Assembly (NCBI GenBank): GCA_947259725.1
Contig: CAMYNM010000015.1
Span: 1-64,000, forward strand
Direction of reading: 5' to 3'
Source of the DNA: CALZIK01 sp945787635
Lineage (GTDB): Bacteria; Acidobacteriota; Thermoanaerobaculia; Multivoradales; JAHEKO01
Length of the DNA: 64,000 nucleotides
Position 1 is the first letter of the stretch; the number at the start of each line of letters is the position of its first letter. Positions 15,901 through 23,711 of the stretch are shown one piece after another. The notes below the pieces were generated by a model. It saw nothing but the letters and a program-made list of their open reading frames with translations. It made no database searches and had not been told where the DNA came from. The translations under genes and the position numbers were made by a program.

Positions 15901-18209
15901 TCGGCGGCGATCCCGGTCAACACTTCATCGACCTCCCGCACCACCATATCGGCGTCGTCCCTATCGATCACCATTGGCCCCTTGATCTTGACGACGTTAT
16001 GCAACGGACCGTCGATGCCGGTCAAGATCCGGCGCTGACGCAAGCCTTCGACCAGGCTCGCGGTCTCCTCGGCGGCGGGCTCGAGCGTTTCGCGATCGCG
16101 CACCAGCTCGAGGCCGATGAAAAGCCCCGCTCCGCGAACTTCGCCGATCAAGGGATGCCGGCCGCGGAGATCGCGGAGCGAATCTCTGAGATAGGTCCCG
16201 ACCTCGAGCGCGTTGTGTTGCAGGCCTTCCTCCTCGATCACGTCCAGCACCGCCATGCCGATCGCGCACGAAACCGGATTGCCGCCGCAGGTTGTAAAGA
16301 ACTCCATGCCGGCATCCTCGAAGGACCGTGCGATCTCCGGAGAGGTCACCACTGCTCCCAACGGGTGGCCGTTGCCGATCGGCTTGCCCATGACCACGAT
16401 GTCCGGAACGACGTTCGAGAGCTCGAAACCCCAGAAGTGGCTTCCGACCCGTCCGAAGCCGACCTGGACCTCGTCGGCGATGCAAACGCCCCCGGCGTTT
16501 CTTACATGCTCGAAGGCCGCCTCGAGGTAGCCCGCCGGCGGTACCACCTGACCGGCGCAGGAAAGCAACGATTCGGTGATGAAGCCCGCGAGCGGGCGAT
16601 CGCAGGACGAGAGGACCTCTTCGACCTCGCCGGCGTAAGCAAGGCCGGTCTCACGGCCCTGCCCCTTGAATCGACCGCGATAGCCGTCGGCGATCGGCAC
16701 CACGTGGACCCAGTCCTCGGCCCGGCCGCTTCCCCCTTTGCCCATGAACTTGTACGGACTGATCTCGATCATGGTGTTGGTGTGGCCGTGATACGCGCCG
16801 TCCACGACCAGCATGTCTCTCGCGCCGGTGTGCGCACGGGCCAACCGCAGCGCTAGCTCGTTGGCCTCGGATCCCGAGTTGACGAAGAAGCACACCGCCA
16901 GAGGCTCGGGAAGCTTCGCGCACAAGCGATCGGCGTAGGCGACGATCTCGTCGTAGAGGTAGCGCGTGTTGGTGTTGAGGCGCCGCATCTGCCGGGCTCC
17001 GGCCTCCACGACCCTCGGATGGCAGTGCCCGACGTGGAGAACGTTGTTGTAGATGTCGAGGTACGGCCGCTCACGCTCGTCGAAAAGAAACTGCCGCCTG
17101 CCGCGCGCGAGCTTGATCGGCTCGCTGTAGGTCAACGACAGCGCGCCGGAGATGCGTCGTCGCCGGCCGGCCAGCACCCGCTCGCGAGACGCCGTCCGAT
17201 CGGTGAACACCGAAACCCCGGTTTCCGCCGCCAGGCGGTCCACCGCGGTCATCGGGTCGATCTCGAGCCAGCGTTCGAGCGCGCTCCAGGCGCGGTCTTC
17301 GGTCACGAACCAATCCACTCGGGTCGAGTCGATCCGGCGCCGTTCGGCCGCGATCGCAAGCGACGCCGCGAGGCGGCCACAGATCAGCGGATACAAGACT
17401 TCCAGCTCACGGGCCACGAGCGGCCGCACCGAGTGATAGGCGGCGACGATCTCGGCTCCCGCGGCCAGCGGATCGGATGCGTCGAGGAGCGCGTAGGTGA
17501 GCGCGATGGCGAGCTCGCAGACCGGCGGATTCACCAGGCAGTCGCCGAAGTCCAAGAGACCCACCACGCGATCGCCTTCGACCAGCAGATTCTCGTCGTT
17601 GAGGTCTCCGTGAATGAGCACGCCGGGCATCTCGGCGAGCGCCGGAAGTCCCGACGAGACGAACTCGAGAAAAGCCCCGTCTAGAGCTCGACGCCGCTCC
17701 GGGCGATCGACCAGGCCGATGCTCCGGCGGTGAAACGACGCCCTGGTCAGGTCCCAGCGATGCGTTCGGCGCCAGTCTCCAGGCTGGGCCGCCGCCAGGG
17801 CGCTTGTAATCGAGGCCAGGGTCCGGCCGAGATTCCGGCGCAGCCGGCTCGACGCCGGCGGGCTCTCGCACCAGGGCTTCCCCGAGACGAAGCGCAGCAG
17901 CCGCCCGCGGAGCCCTCCATCTCCGGAGCCGTGCGCGGCCTCGATCGAGCCCTTGCGGGTCGGCACGAGCCGCGGCAGCTCGAGCCCGAGGTCCGCCACC
18001 GCCAGGGTCTCGACCGCCAGGTGCTCGAGCGCCAGAGACCTGCTCGACTGCTGATCGCCGTTGAGCTTGAGGACGTAGCGCGAGCCGTCCGGATCCGTCA
18101 CCAGAAAGTTGTCGTTCTCGCCCGCGAGCCTGGCGAGTGATCCCCTGATGCCGTACTCCCGCTCGAGCAGCTCCGCGAGCCGGCTGTCGTCGGAGTCGAT
18201 TCTCTTCAT
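15897..18209 (-). CDS. Bifunctional fusion: APH-type kinase plus class III aminotransferase (phospho-lyase-like)
   Basis: 770 residues. Residues 1 to about 310 form an aminoglycoside-phosphotransferase/choline-kinase fold with the catalytic loop HGDLNDEN (200-207) and the metal motif DFGD (220-223). Residues from about 350 to 770 form a PLP-dependent class III aminotransferase: 'NSGSEANELALRLAR', 'GAYHGHTNTMIEIS', 'GVCIADEVQVGFGRVG' and the Schiff-base lysine in VVMGKPIGNGHPLG (about Lys609). The second half most resembles AGXT2L-type ethanolamine-phosphate/phosphohydroxylysine phospho-lyases, whose partner kinase (HYKK) is an APH protein. The fused enzyme would therefore phosphorylate an amino alcohol and then eliminate phosphate. 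A plain omega-aminotransferase cannot be excluded. Confidence 0.8.
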   Translation of the reverse strand: MKRIDSDDSRLAELLEREYGIRGSLARLAGENDNFLVTDPDGSRYVLKLNGDQQSSRSLALEHLAVETLAVADLGLELPRLVPTRKGSIEAAHGSGDGGLRGRLLRFVSGKPWCESPPASSRLRRNLGRTLASITSALAAAQPGDWRRTHRWDLTRASFHRRSIGLVDRPERRRALDGAFLEFVSSGLPALAEMPGVLIHGDLNDENLLVEGDRVVGLLDFGDCLVNPPVCELAIALTYALLDASDPLAAGAEIVAAYHSVRPLVARELEVLYPLICGRLAASLAIAAERRRIDSTRVDWFVTEDRAWSALERWLEIDPMTAVDRLAAETGVSVFTDRTASRERVLAGRRRRISGALSLTYSEPIKLARGRRQFLFDERERPYLDIYNNVLHVGHCHPRVVEAGARQMRRLNTNTRYLYDEIVAYADRLCAKLPEPLAVCFFVNSGSEANELALRLARAHTGARDMLVVDGAYHGHTNTMIEISPYKFMGKGGSGRAEDWVHVVPIADGYRGRFKGQGRETGLAYAGEVEEVLSSCDRPLAGFITESLLSCAGQVVPPAGYLEAAFEHVRNAGGVCIADEVQVGFGRVGSHFWGFELSNVVPDIVVMGKPIGNGHPLGAVVTSPEIARSFEDAGMEFFTTCGGNPVSCAIGMAVLDVIEEEGLQHNALEVGTYLRDSLRDLRGRHPLIGEVRGAGLFIGLELVRDRETLEPAAEETASLVEGLRQRRILTGIDGPLHNVVKIKGPMVIDRDDADMVVREVDEVLTGIAAE

Positions 18210-18237
18210 CGGGACGTGTCCAGCCTCGTGACCCTAC

Positions 18238-18774
18238 TCAAGGCTCCTCCACCGCTCGCGCCATGATCAGGTCGTTCTGCTCGTCGGAACCGAGCAGGAA
18301 GGTGTGCGATCCGACCTCTCGAAATCCCCAACGACGATAGAACTCGATCGCCCGCGGATTGTGCTCCCAGACTCCGAGCCAGACGGTGTCATGTCCCACC
18401 CGAAGCGCCTCTTCGAAGCAGGCGCTCAGGAGAGCGGCCCCGACTCCCAGCCCGAGAACGTCCCGGCGTACGTAGAGTCTCTCGAGCTCGATCGGGCTGG
18501 CGCCCGCAACGGCCCGGTGTCTCGTATTTGCGCGAAGCTTCGCGTACCCGATCGGGCTCCGGCCGGCCTCCGGCAGAGCCAGCAGGAACGTGGTCTCCGA
18601 GTCCTCGAGCTCCGCGCGGAGCTTGGCCTCGGAAAAGGCCGAGGCCAGGTACGCCTCCAGATCGGCCGGGGTGTTGGCGTCCTCGAAGGTCTCCCGAAAC
18701 GTCCCTGCCGCGAGCTCAGCGAGCGCCTCGGCGTCGCCGATCGAGCCTGCGCGAATACGAATTGATCCGTCCAC
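18238..18774 (-). CDS. GNAT N-acetyltransferase
   Basis: 178 residues starting at GTG 18774. The N-terminal 'IRAGSIGDAEALAELAAGTFRETF' and the acetyl-CoA motif 'LYVRRDVLGLGVGAALLSACFEEA' are followed by 'VWEHNPRAIEFYRRWGFREVG', the usual C-terminal GNAT motif. The closest general type is the PaiA/YitI-like small-amine acetyltransferases, although this is not certain. It starts 6 bp after the stop of the gamma-glutamylcyclotransferase gene and ends 28 bp before the kinase-aminotransferase fusion, so it is embedded in an amino-acid/amine operon. Confidence 0.85.
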   Translation of the reverse strand: MDGSIRIRAGSIGDAEALAELAAGTFRETFEDANTPADLEAYLASAFSEAKLRAELEDSETTFLLALPEAGRSPIGYAKLRANTRHRAVAGASPIELERLYVRRDVLGLGVGAALLSACFEEALRVGHDTVWLGVWEHNPRAIEFYRRWGFREVGSHTFLLGSDEQNDLIMARAVEEP

Positions 18775-18780
18775 GAGCCC

Positions 18781-19251
18781 CTACCCGTTCATGGACCGAT
18801 CGACGGTTTGATAGAGGTTGGCGACCGCGGCGACGTCACCGTCATGGTCGAGCATCGGCACCAGGATCCGCTGGTAGTCCGGTCCCTCGAATCGGTCGAG
18901 CCGGGGCCAGTGCCCGGGCAAGTCGGCGGAAACAAAAAGCTGCGCGGGCACCAGCGCACCGTCCGGTGACCATCGCAGGGCGGGAAAGCCGAGATGGATG
19001 CCCCAGCCTTGCTCCTTGAGCTCGCCGCGCACGGCGAGGTTCGCGATCCACTCCCCCGCGAGACCCGCGAGCTCACCGTGGTTCGACCGGCCCGGCGCCA
19101 GTGAGCCGTATACCGCGAGCCGGGTGCTCGCTTCGTACTTCGAATCGAGTTTCCGCCCGAGCGCAACGAGCTCTGGCGACGGTCCCCCGGAACGCAGCCG
19201 ATTCAGCCGACGCAGCGTCTCGAGGTCCCGATCCGAGAAATCGACCTTCAC
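18781..19251 (-). CDS. Gamma-glutamylcyclotransferase (AIG2/GGCT-like) family protein
   Basis: 156 residues. The diagnostic loop LAVYGSLAPGRSNHGEL binds the gamma-glutamyl substrate in GGCT-fold enzymes. The candidate general-base glutamate lies in the later segment WPRLDRFEGPDYQRILVPM. These enzymes cyclise gamma-glutamyl amines or amino acids to 5-oxoproline. GTG 19251 is the preferred start because its GTGA overlaps the stop of the upstream PLP decarboxylase. The longer frame encodes low-complexity Gly/Cys/Trp residues from within that gene. A gamma-glutamylated amine as substrate would fit the decarboxylase next door, but this is an inference. Confidence 0.8.
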   Translation of the reverse strand: MKVDFSDRDLETLRRLNRLRSGGPSPELVALGRKLDSKYEASTRLAVYGSLAPGRSNHGELAGLAGEWIANLAVRGELKEQGWGIHLGFPALRWSPDGALVPAQLFVSADLPGHWPRLDRFEGPDYQRILVPMLDHDGDVAAVANLYQTVDRSMNG

Positions 19252-20726
19252 GCCGGCTCCGAGGCCGACCGCGACTCGAGCTCGTGCTCTTTCGGCCCAC
19301 CAGCATCCACCGCCTCCGCCGCAGAGACGCGGATGTCCTCGAGGCACATCTCCATCCGGTCGAGATGGGTCCGGAAGTTGAGCACGCAGATGCGCAGAAC
19401 GAAGCGCCCGTCGAGCACGGTCTCGGTCAGGAAGACCCGTTTCCTACCGTTGATCCGAGCCAGAAGATCGCGGTTGATTCGATTAGCCTCCTCGAGCCCG
19501 AACCCTGCAGGCGCCAGACGGAAGGCGACCAACGAGAGCTGCGGGGCGGCGACGATCTCGATTCCCGGGATCTCGCGCAGCCGCTCGTGAGCCCACTCGG
19601 CCAGATCGAGCTTTTCGTCGAGCAGCCGCCGGAAGGCGGCGAGCCCGTGGATCTTGATCGGCAGCCAGACCCGGAGGCCGCGAAAGTCTCGAGAAAGCTC
19701 CGGGGAGATCTCGCAGAAATCCACCAGCTCGTCGGAGTTCTGCATCGGCGGCATGTAGTCGGCCCGCACGGTGTGCGCCCGCTTGAGCGCCGTTCCGTCA
19801 CGGACCAGAAGGCAGCCGGTTCCGTAGGGCAGAAACAGGCCCTTGTGAGGATCTAGGGTGATCGAGTCGGCGCGCTCGATCCCGGACATCCGCTCGCGGC
19901 CGCGCTCGGTGAGAGCGAAGAAGCCTCCGTAGGCGCCATCCAGGTGGAGCCAGAGGTTCTCTCGCTGGGCGACGTCGGCCAGCGCGTCGAGGTCGTCGAT
20001 CGCCCCGGTGTTGGTGGTGCCGGCGCTACCGACGAGGAGAAACGGCTCGGACCCGGCCTGGCGATCGTCGCGGATCCGCCGCTCGAGTTCGTCGATGCGG
20101 ATCCGAAAACGGCCATCGACCGGCACGGTGCGAACCGCCGACTCGGGAAAGCCGGCGAGAGCCGCGGCCCGCGTGACCGAGTGGTGGACCTGATCCGAGG
20201 CATAGATCGCGCCGTTGAGAAAGTTCTCCGGCAGCCGCTCTCTCCGGGCCGTGAACAGAGCGCTGAAGTTCGAGAGCGATCCTCCGGACGACAAGAAGCC
20301 GCTCGCCGCCGCCGGGTACCCGACCATCCGGCAAAACCACCGGACGACGTTGACTTCGAGCTGCACGAGGCCCGGCGCCGCGGTCCAGACGGTGACATAG
20401 CGGTTGATGCCGTTGGCGATGAAGTCGGCGATCGCCGATTCGTAGAGGCCGCCACCCGGGATGTAGGCCATGAAGCCGGGGCCGGGGTTGGTGAAACTGG
20501 TCGGCGTCAGCCGATCGAAGACAAGATCGAGCAGATCTTCGAACGCGGCGCCGCTCTCCGGAGGGTCTTCGACCGCCGAGCGGGCGAGCGTATGGGCACC
20601 GTCGATGTCGAGCGAAGGCTGCTCGGGTAACGACCTGATGTGCTCGACGACCCTCTCCGCCGCCAAACGCGCCATCTCCCGCATCGTCTCGGGGGAGGGC
20701 TCCAACGCTCGCATGTTGTCCGGCAC
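19248..20726 (-). CDS. Group II PLP-dependent amino acid decarboxylase
   Basis: A 492-residue aromatic-L-amino-acid/glutamate decarboxylase-type enzyme. Motifs: 'GGSLSNFSALFTARRERLP' (PLP phosphate), 'YASDQVHHSVTRAA', 'VGSAGTTNTGAIDDLDAL', 'WLHLDGAYGGFF' with the PLP-pairing Asp, and the Schiff-base lysine in SITLDPHKGLFLPYGTG (about Lys295). The family converts an aromatic or acidic amino acid to its amine. The GTG start at 20726 is set by TAGGAT exactly 6 nt upstream and no Shine-Dalgarno sequence, a leaderless arrangement. It is followed, with overlap, by the cyclotransferase gene. Substrate specificity cannot be read from the motifs. Confidence 0.85.
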   Translation of the reverse strand: MPDNMRALEPSPETMREMARLAAERVVEHIRSLPEQPSLDIDGAHTLARSAVEDPPESGAAFEDLLDLVFDRLTPTSFTNPGPGFMAYIPGGGLYESAIADFIANGINRYVTVWTAAPGLVQLEVNVVRWFCRMVGYPAAASGFLSSGGSLSNFSALFTARRERLPENFLNGAIYASDQVHHSVTRAAALAGFPESAVRTVPVDGRFRIRIDELERRIRDDRQAGSEPFLLVGSAGTTNTGAIDDLDALADVAQRENLWLHLDGAYGGFFALTERGRERMSGIERADSITLDPHKGLFLPYGTGCLLVRDGTALKRAHTVRADYMPPMQNSDELVDFCEISPELSRDFRGLRVWLPIKIHGLAAFRRLLDEKLDLAEWAHERLREIPGIEIVAAPQLSLVAFRLAPAGFGLEEANRINRDLLARINGRKRVFLTETVLDGRFVLRICVLNFRTHLDRMEMCLEDIRVSAAEAVDAGGPKEHELESRSASEPA

Positions 20727-20732
20727 GGGCCG

Positions 20733-20738
20733 ATCCTA
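20733..20738 (-). promoter_or_regulatory. Putative -10 element TAGGAT, leaderless spacing
   Basis: On the minus strand TAGGAT lies 6 nt before GTG 20726 in the 80-bp gap between the aminotransferase and decarboxylase genes. It is a possible internal operon promoter. Confidence 0.45.
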
Positions 20739-20806
20739 TCGGGCCGAACCTCGGCGGACGACAGCCGCGCCGAGGATCGCGAGGTGCGGCCCGCGCCCGT
20801 TTGACT

Positions 20807-21973
20807 CTAGCGACGCTCCGCGAAGGCCGCGTCGAACCGATCGCCCAGACCGCGAAGCCGCTCCACGGGCTCGTTCGAAAAGACCAGGCGCAGGAAACCC
20901 GCGCTCCGCTCGGAGCCCCAACCGTCCATCGGCGTGGCCGCGACCCGCGCCCGCTCGAGAAGCCGCTGGGAGGCTTGGGAGCCGGTCAAACCCAGCGCGG
21001 CGACATCGACCAGAAGCGACCAGCCCCCCTGGGGCTTGACCACCGGGTAGCCGGCCAACTCGTCGAGGACGACGTCCCGCCGGCGCCGCCACTCGGCGGT
21101 CGCGCCGGCGAGATCTTCTTCCGGGGCGCCGAGCGCTACCCTCGCCGCCGCCTGCGCGATGCCCACGTTGCAGACGACATTCGAGATCGAGACCAACCCG
21201 ATGTCGTCGATGAGCCTCGGTGGGGCGACGATCCAGCCCACCCGCCAGCCGATCATCCGGTACTCCTTCGACACCGACCCGACCGTGATCGTCCGCTCGG
21301 CCATGGCCTCGAAGGAAGCTGGATGAACCGGTGTCGGATCGTCGAAGAGGATCCGCTCCATGGCGCTGTCGTAGATCATCCATGCGTCGGCGCGCCGGCA
21401 CGCCTGACAGACCACAGCCCAGTCCTCCCGCGAAAGCACCGCGCCCGAAGGCATCGCCGGACTCATCATCAGAAACGCCCGGGTTCGCTCGGAGACCGCA
21501 TCGTGAAGGCTGGAGCGATCCAGGGTCCAGACGCCGTCGCGCACTTCGCAGCGAGCAAACCGCGGCACCCCGCCCGCGAGCCGAACGCGGTTGACCAGGC
21601 CGATGTAGATCGGATCCGGCAGGACGACCTCGTCACCCGGCTCGAGCGTCGCCAGCAGTACGTTCAAGATGCCGTTGAGGCCGCCGGCCGAGATCAGCGT
21701 GGTCCGCCGCCACTCATAGGCGACACCCGAGGATCGAGACACCCGCTCGGCGGCGGCCGCGCGCAGCGCGTCGAAGCCCGGAAACGGCAGATAGCTGTTG
21801 GCGTCATCCTCGGCCGCAGCCTCACGGGTGGCTTCCACCACCCCTTCCGGGGGGCGCAGGTCGGTGTCGAGATTCTCGAGCCGGAGAAGGCCGGCGTCCT
21901 CGGACTGATCGGCGAGCGACCCCATTCGGTCGACGCCGATGCCCGCCATTCCGGCGAGCCGGCTCACCGGCAT
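20807..21973 (-). CDS. Class I/II PLP-dependent aminotransferase
   Basis: A 388-residue fold-type I aminotransferase. 'LISAGGLNGILNVLLATLEPGDEVVLPDPIY' is the cofactor-phosphate region, 'MMSPAMPSGAVLSREDW' replaces the usual SPxNPTG, and 'WMIYDSAMERILFD' carries the conserved Asp/Tyr. The Schiff-base lysine is in GSVSKEYRMIGWRVG (about Lys236), and the substrate carboxylate-binding Arg is near the C-terminus (FLRLVFSNE). ATG 21973 has GGAAGG six bases upstream and lies 22 bp after the cupin stop. It could act upstream or downstream of the decarboxylase in amino-acid turnover; the substrate is unknown. Confidence 0.85.
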   Translation of the reverse strand: MPVSRLAGMAGIGVDRMGSLADQSEDAGLLRLENLDTDLRPPEGVVEATREAAAEDDANSYLPFPGFDALRAAAAERVSRSSGVAYEWRRTTLISAGGLNGILNVLLATLEPGDEVVLPDPIYIGLVNRVRLAGGVPRFARCEVRDGVWTLDRSSLHDAVSERTRAFLMMSPAMPSGAVLSREDWAVVCQACRRADAWMIYDSAMERILFDDPTPVHPASFEAMAERTITVGSVSKEYRMIGWRVGWIVAPPRLIDDIGLVSISNVVCNVGIAQAAARVALGAPEEDLAGATAEWRRRRDVVLDELAGYPVVKPQGGWSLLVDVAALGLTGSQASQRLLERARVAATPMDGWGSERSAGFLRLVFSNEPVERLRGLGDRFDAAFAERR

Positions 21974-21995
21974 CGCGGCCCTTCCGTAGACCGGA

Positions 21996-22358
21996 TCAGA
22001 GCCGCTCGCCTCTCGGCGCGGTCAGCCGAGGATGCTCGACGTTGCCGGTGTTGACGATTCCCGCCGGCTCGAACAGAAGCAGCTCGACCTCGTGCTCCGC
22101 GACCGGCCGGTGCTCGACGCCCCGGGGAACCACCAGTAGCTCGCCGGGTCCCAGTTCGACGCTCCGATCCCGGAAGTCGATCCGTAGAGATCCTCCGAGG
22201 ACCAGGAACAGCTCGTCCGCGTCGTCATGGTGATGCCAGACGAACTCCCCTTGAACTTTCGCGACCTTGACTTCCTGACCATTGAGCTCGGCCACGATCT
22301 TGGGCCGCCAGTGCTCGCCGATCGCCGCGAGCGTCTCCGCAAGACTGACTTTGTTCAC
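21996..22358 (-). CDS. Small cupin-domain protein
   Basis: A 120-residue single-domain cupin. Motif 1 has the metal-binding histidines GEFVWHHHDDADELFLVLGG, and motif 2 is PGELLVVPRGVEHRPVA. Proteins starting 'M/VNKVSLAETL...WRPKIVAELNG' form a common small family usually called cupin domain proteins with no fixed role. GTG 22358 is chosen over the TTG at 22376 because the conserved N-terminus starts there and because TAGACT lies 8 nt upstream, overlapping the alternative start region. It is the first gene of the minus-strand operon toward 15.3 kb. Confidence 0.8.
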   Translation of the reverse strand: MNKVSLAETLAAIGEHWRPKIVAELNGQEVKVAKVQGEFVWHHHDDADELFLVLGGSLRIDFRDRSVELGPGELLVVPRGVEHRPVAEHEVELLLFEPAGIVNTGNVEHPRLTAPRGERL

Positions 22359-22366
22359 GGCCTGCG

Positions 22367-22372
22367 AGTCTA
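22367..22372 (-). promoter_or_regulatory. Putative -10 element TAGACT, leaderless-type, head of the PLP operon
   Basis: TAGACT on the minus strand ends 8 nt before GTG 22358. There is no ribosome site. It would drive the cupin-aminotransferase unit. Confidence 0.45.
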
Positions 22373-22448
22373 CCAATGGCTGCTTACTCGAGCTCGCTGG
22401 TGGCCTGTTTCATTGCCGGCGCTCGGCCGGGCCGCCACCCTGGATGAG

Positions 22449-22676
22449 ATGTTCGCCCCCGAGGTTCTCGGGGCCGCGCGGCAGCGTCGATTCGCGACGC
22501 TCTCCACGACGAGCGCCCTCGTCCTGTCAGCGCTCTTGCAAGTCCCGGCCTTCGCTCAGCCCACCTTCACGCGGAATCATGTCGATCTCGCCTACGGCGG
22601 CGGCGACGGACCCGGCAAGTCCTACGATCCGCTCTACGAGTGCATTCAGGACTGCAGTCTCTGTACGGGTTCGTAG
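22449..22676 (+). CDS. Possible small secreted protein or gene remnant
   Basis: A 75-residue frame with a plausible signal peptide (RFATLSTTSALVLSALLQVPAFAQ) followed by only 37 residues, TFTRNHVDLAYGGGDGPG to CIQDCSLCTGS, ending in a CxxxCxxC-like cluster. A change to the next frame near the end would read on through VASGDLTIEIDRPLR to a TGA at 22720, so this may be the decayed start of a larger exported protein. No ribosome site is obvious. This 450-bp gap between the cupin promoter and the alpha/beta hydrolase holds nothing else I can support. Confidence 0.3.
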   Translation: MFAPEVLGAARQRRFATLSTTSALVLSALLQVPAFAQPTFTRNHVDLAYGGGDGPGKSYDPLYECIQDCSLCTGS

Positions 22677-22807
22677 CGAGCGGCGACCTCACGATCGAGA
22701 TCGACCGCCCGCTGCGATGAGCCGCGAATCGCAGTCTGCGAACGGCTCGACCCGAGCGCTGCCGGCGGTCACCGTCGGCCAGCGGGACTGGTAAGCTCTG
22801 CCGGTTC

Positions 22808-23617
22808 ATGCGCAAGGTCTCGGTGAACGGCGTCGAGCTCGCTTACGTCGAGCTCGGACAAGGCGAGGAAACCGTCGTCTTCTCGCACAGCTACCTCGTC
22901 GACCACCGCCATTTCGAAGCCCAGATCGAGGCGCTCAAGGACCGTTTCCGGGTGATCGCATTCGACCATCGTGATCACGGACAGAGTGGGCGGACGCCGG
23001 GTGCCTACACGCTCGACGATCTGGTCGCGGACGCCGCAGGTCTCATTCGGGCCACCCACTCCGCGCCCTGCCACTTCATTGGGCTGTCCACGGGCGGTTT
23101 TATCGGGCTGCGCCTCGCTCTAAGAAGTCCCGAGCTCTTGGCCAGCGTGGCGCTGATGGACACGTCGGCCGAGGCCGAACCGTGGCTCAAGCGCCTCAAG
23201 TACCGGGCCATGTTCCTGGTCCTGCGCACCCTGGGTTTCGACCCGCTCATGAAGAGCGTGATGGGGCTGATGTGCGGACCCGCCCTGCTCGATGACCCCC
23301 GCCGCGCCGATGAAGTGGCGCTCTGGCGCGACCGGATGCGCTCCAACGATCCGCAAGCTCTGATCCGGTTCGGCTCCGCGATCTTTGACCGACAGTGCTT
23401 GCTGTCCGAGCTCGGCGGCATCCGGATTCCAACCCTGGTAATAGTGGGCGAGCATGATCGGCCGCAGCCGCCTGATCGCGCGCGCCGCATCGCGGCCGGC
23501 ATCCCGGGCGCTAAGCTCACCATCGTGCCCGGTGCCGGACATCTCTCGACGATCGATGCGCCCGCCTTTGTGAGCTCGACGCTGGGCCGGTTTCTCGACG
23601 CCGCAGCGCCTGTCTGA
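22808..23617 (+). CDS. Alpha/beta hydrolase
   Basis: A 269-residue alpha/beta-fold hydrolase. The triad is visible: the nucleophile Ser in HFIGLSTGGFIGLRLAL, Asp in VIVGEHDRPQPP, and His in VPGAGHLSTID. The oxyanion region is VFSHSYLVDHRHFEAQ. The size and the RDHGQSGRTPGAYTLDDLVADAAGL segment resemble 3-oxoadipate enol-lactonase or epoxide-hydrolase-like esterases; the substrate is unknown. ATG 22808 begins MRKVSVNGVELAYVELG, the expected first strand. A -10-like TAAGCT lies 10 nt upstream. Confidence 0.85.
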   Translation: MRKVSVNGVELAYVELGQGEETVVFSHSYLVDHRHFEAQIEALKDRFRVIAFDHRDHGQSGRTPGAYTLDDLVADAAGLIRATHSAPCHFIGLSTGGFIGLRLALRSPELLASVALMDTSAEAEPWLKRLKYRAMFLVLRTLGFDPLMKSVMGLMCGPALLDDPRRADEVALWRDRMRSNDPQALIRFGSAIFDRQCLLSELGGIRIPTLVIVGEHDRPQPPDRARRIAAGIPGAKLTIVPGAGHLSTIDAPAFVSSTLGRFLDAAAPV

Positions 23618-23636
23618 GCGCCCGAAGTCGCCGCGA

Positions 23637-23656
23637 CACCGCCTTTTGGGGCGGTG
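23637..23656 (+). terminator. Hairpin terminator after the alpha/beta hydrolase gene
   Basis: Inner arms CACCGCC (23637-23643) and GGCGGTG (23650-23656) close a 6-nt loop TTTTGG. An outer pair, GCGCCCG and CGGGCGC, flanks it, making a nested stem. There is no T-tract. Confidence 0.4.
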
Positions 23657-23711
23657 CCGTCCGGGCGCCGCGTCGCTAGACTGAAGAGCCGGCAACGGCA
23701 AGGAGGACGCC

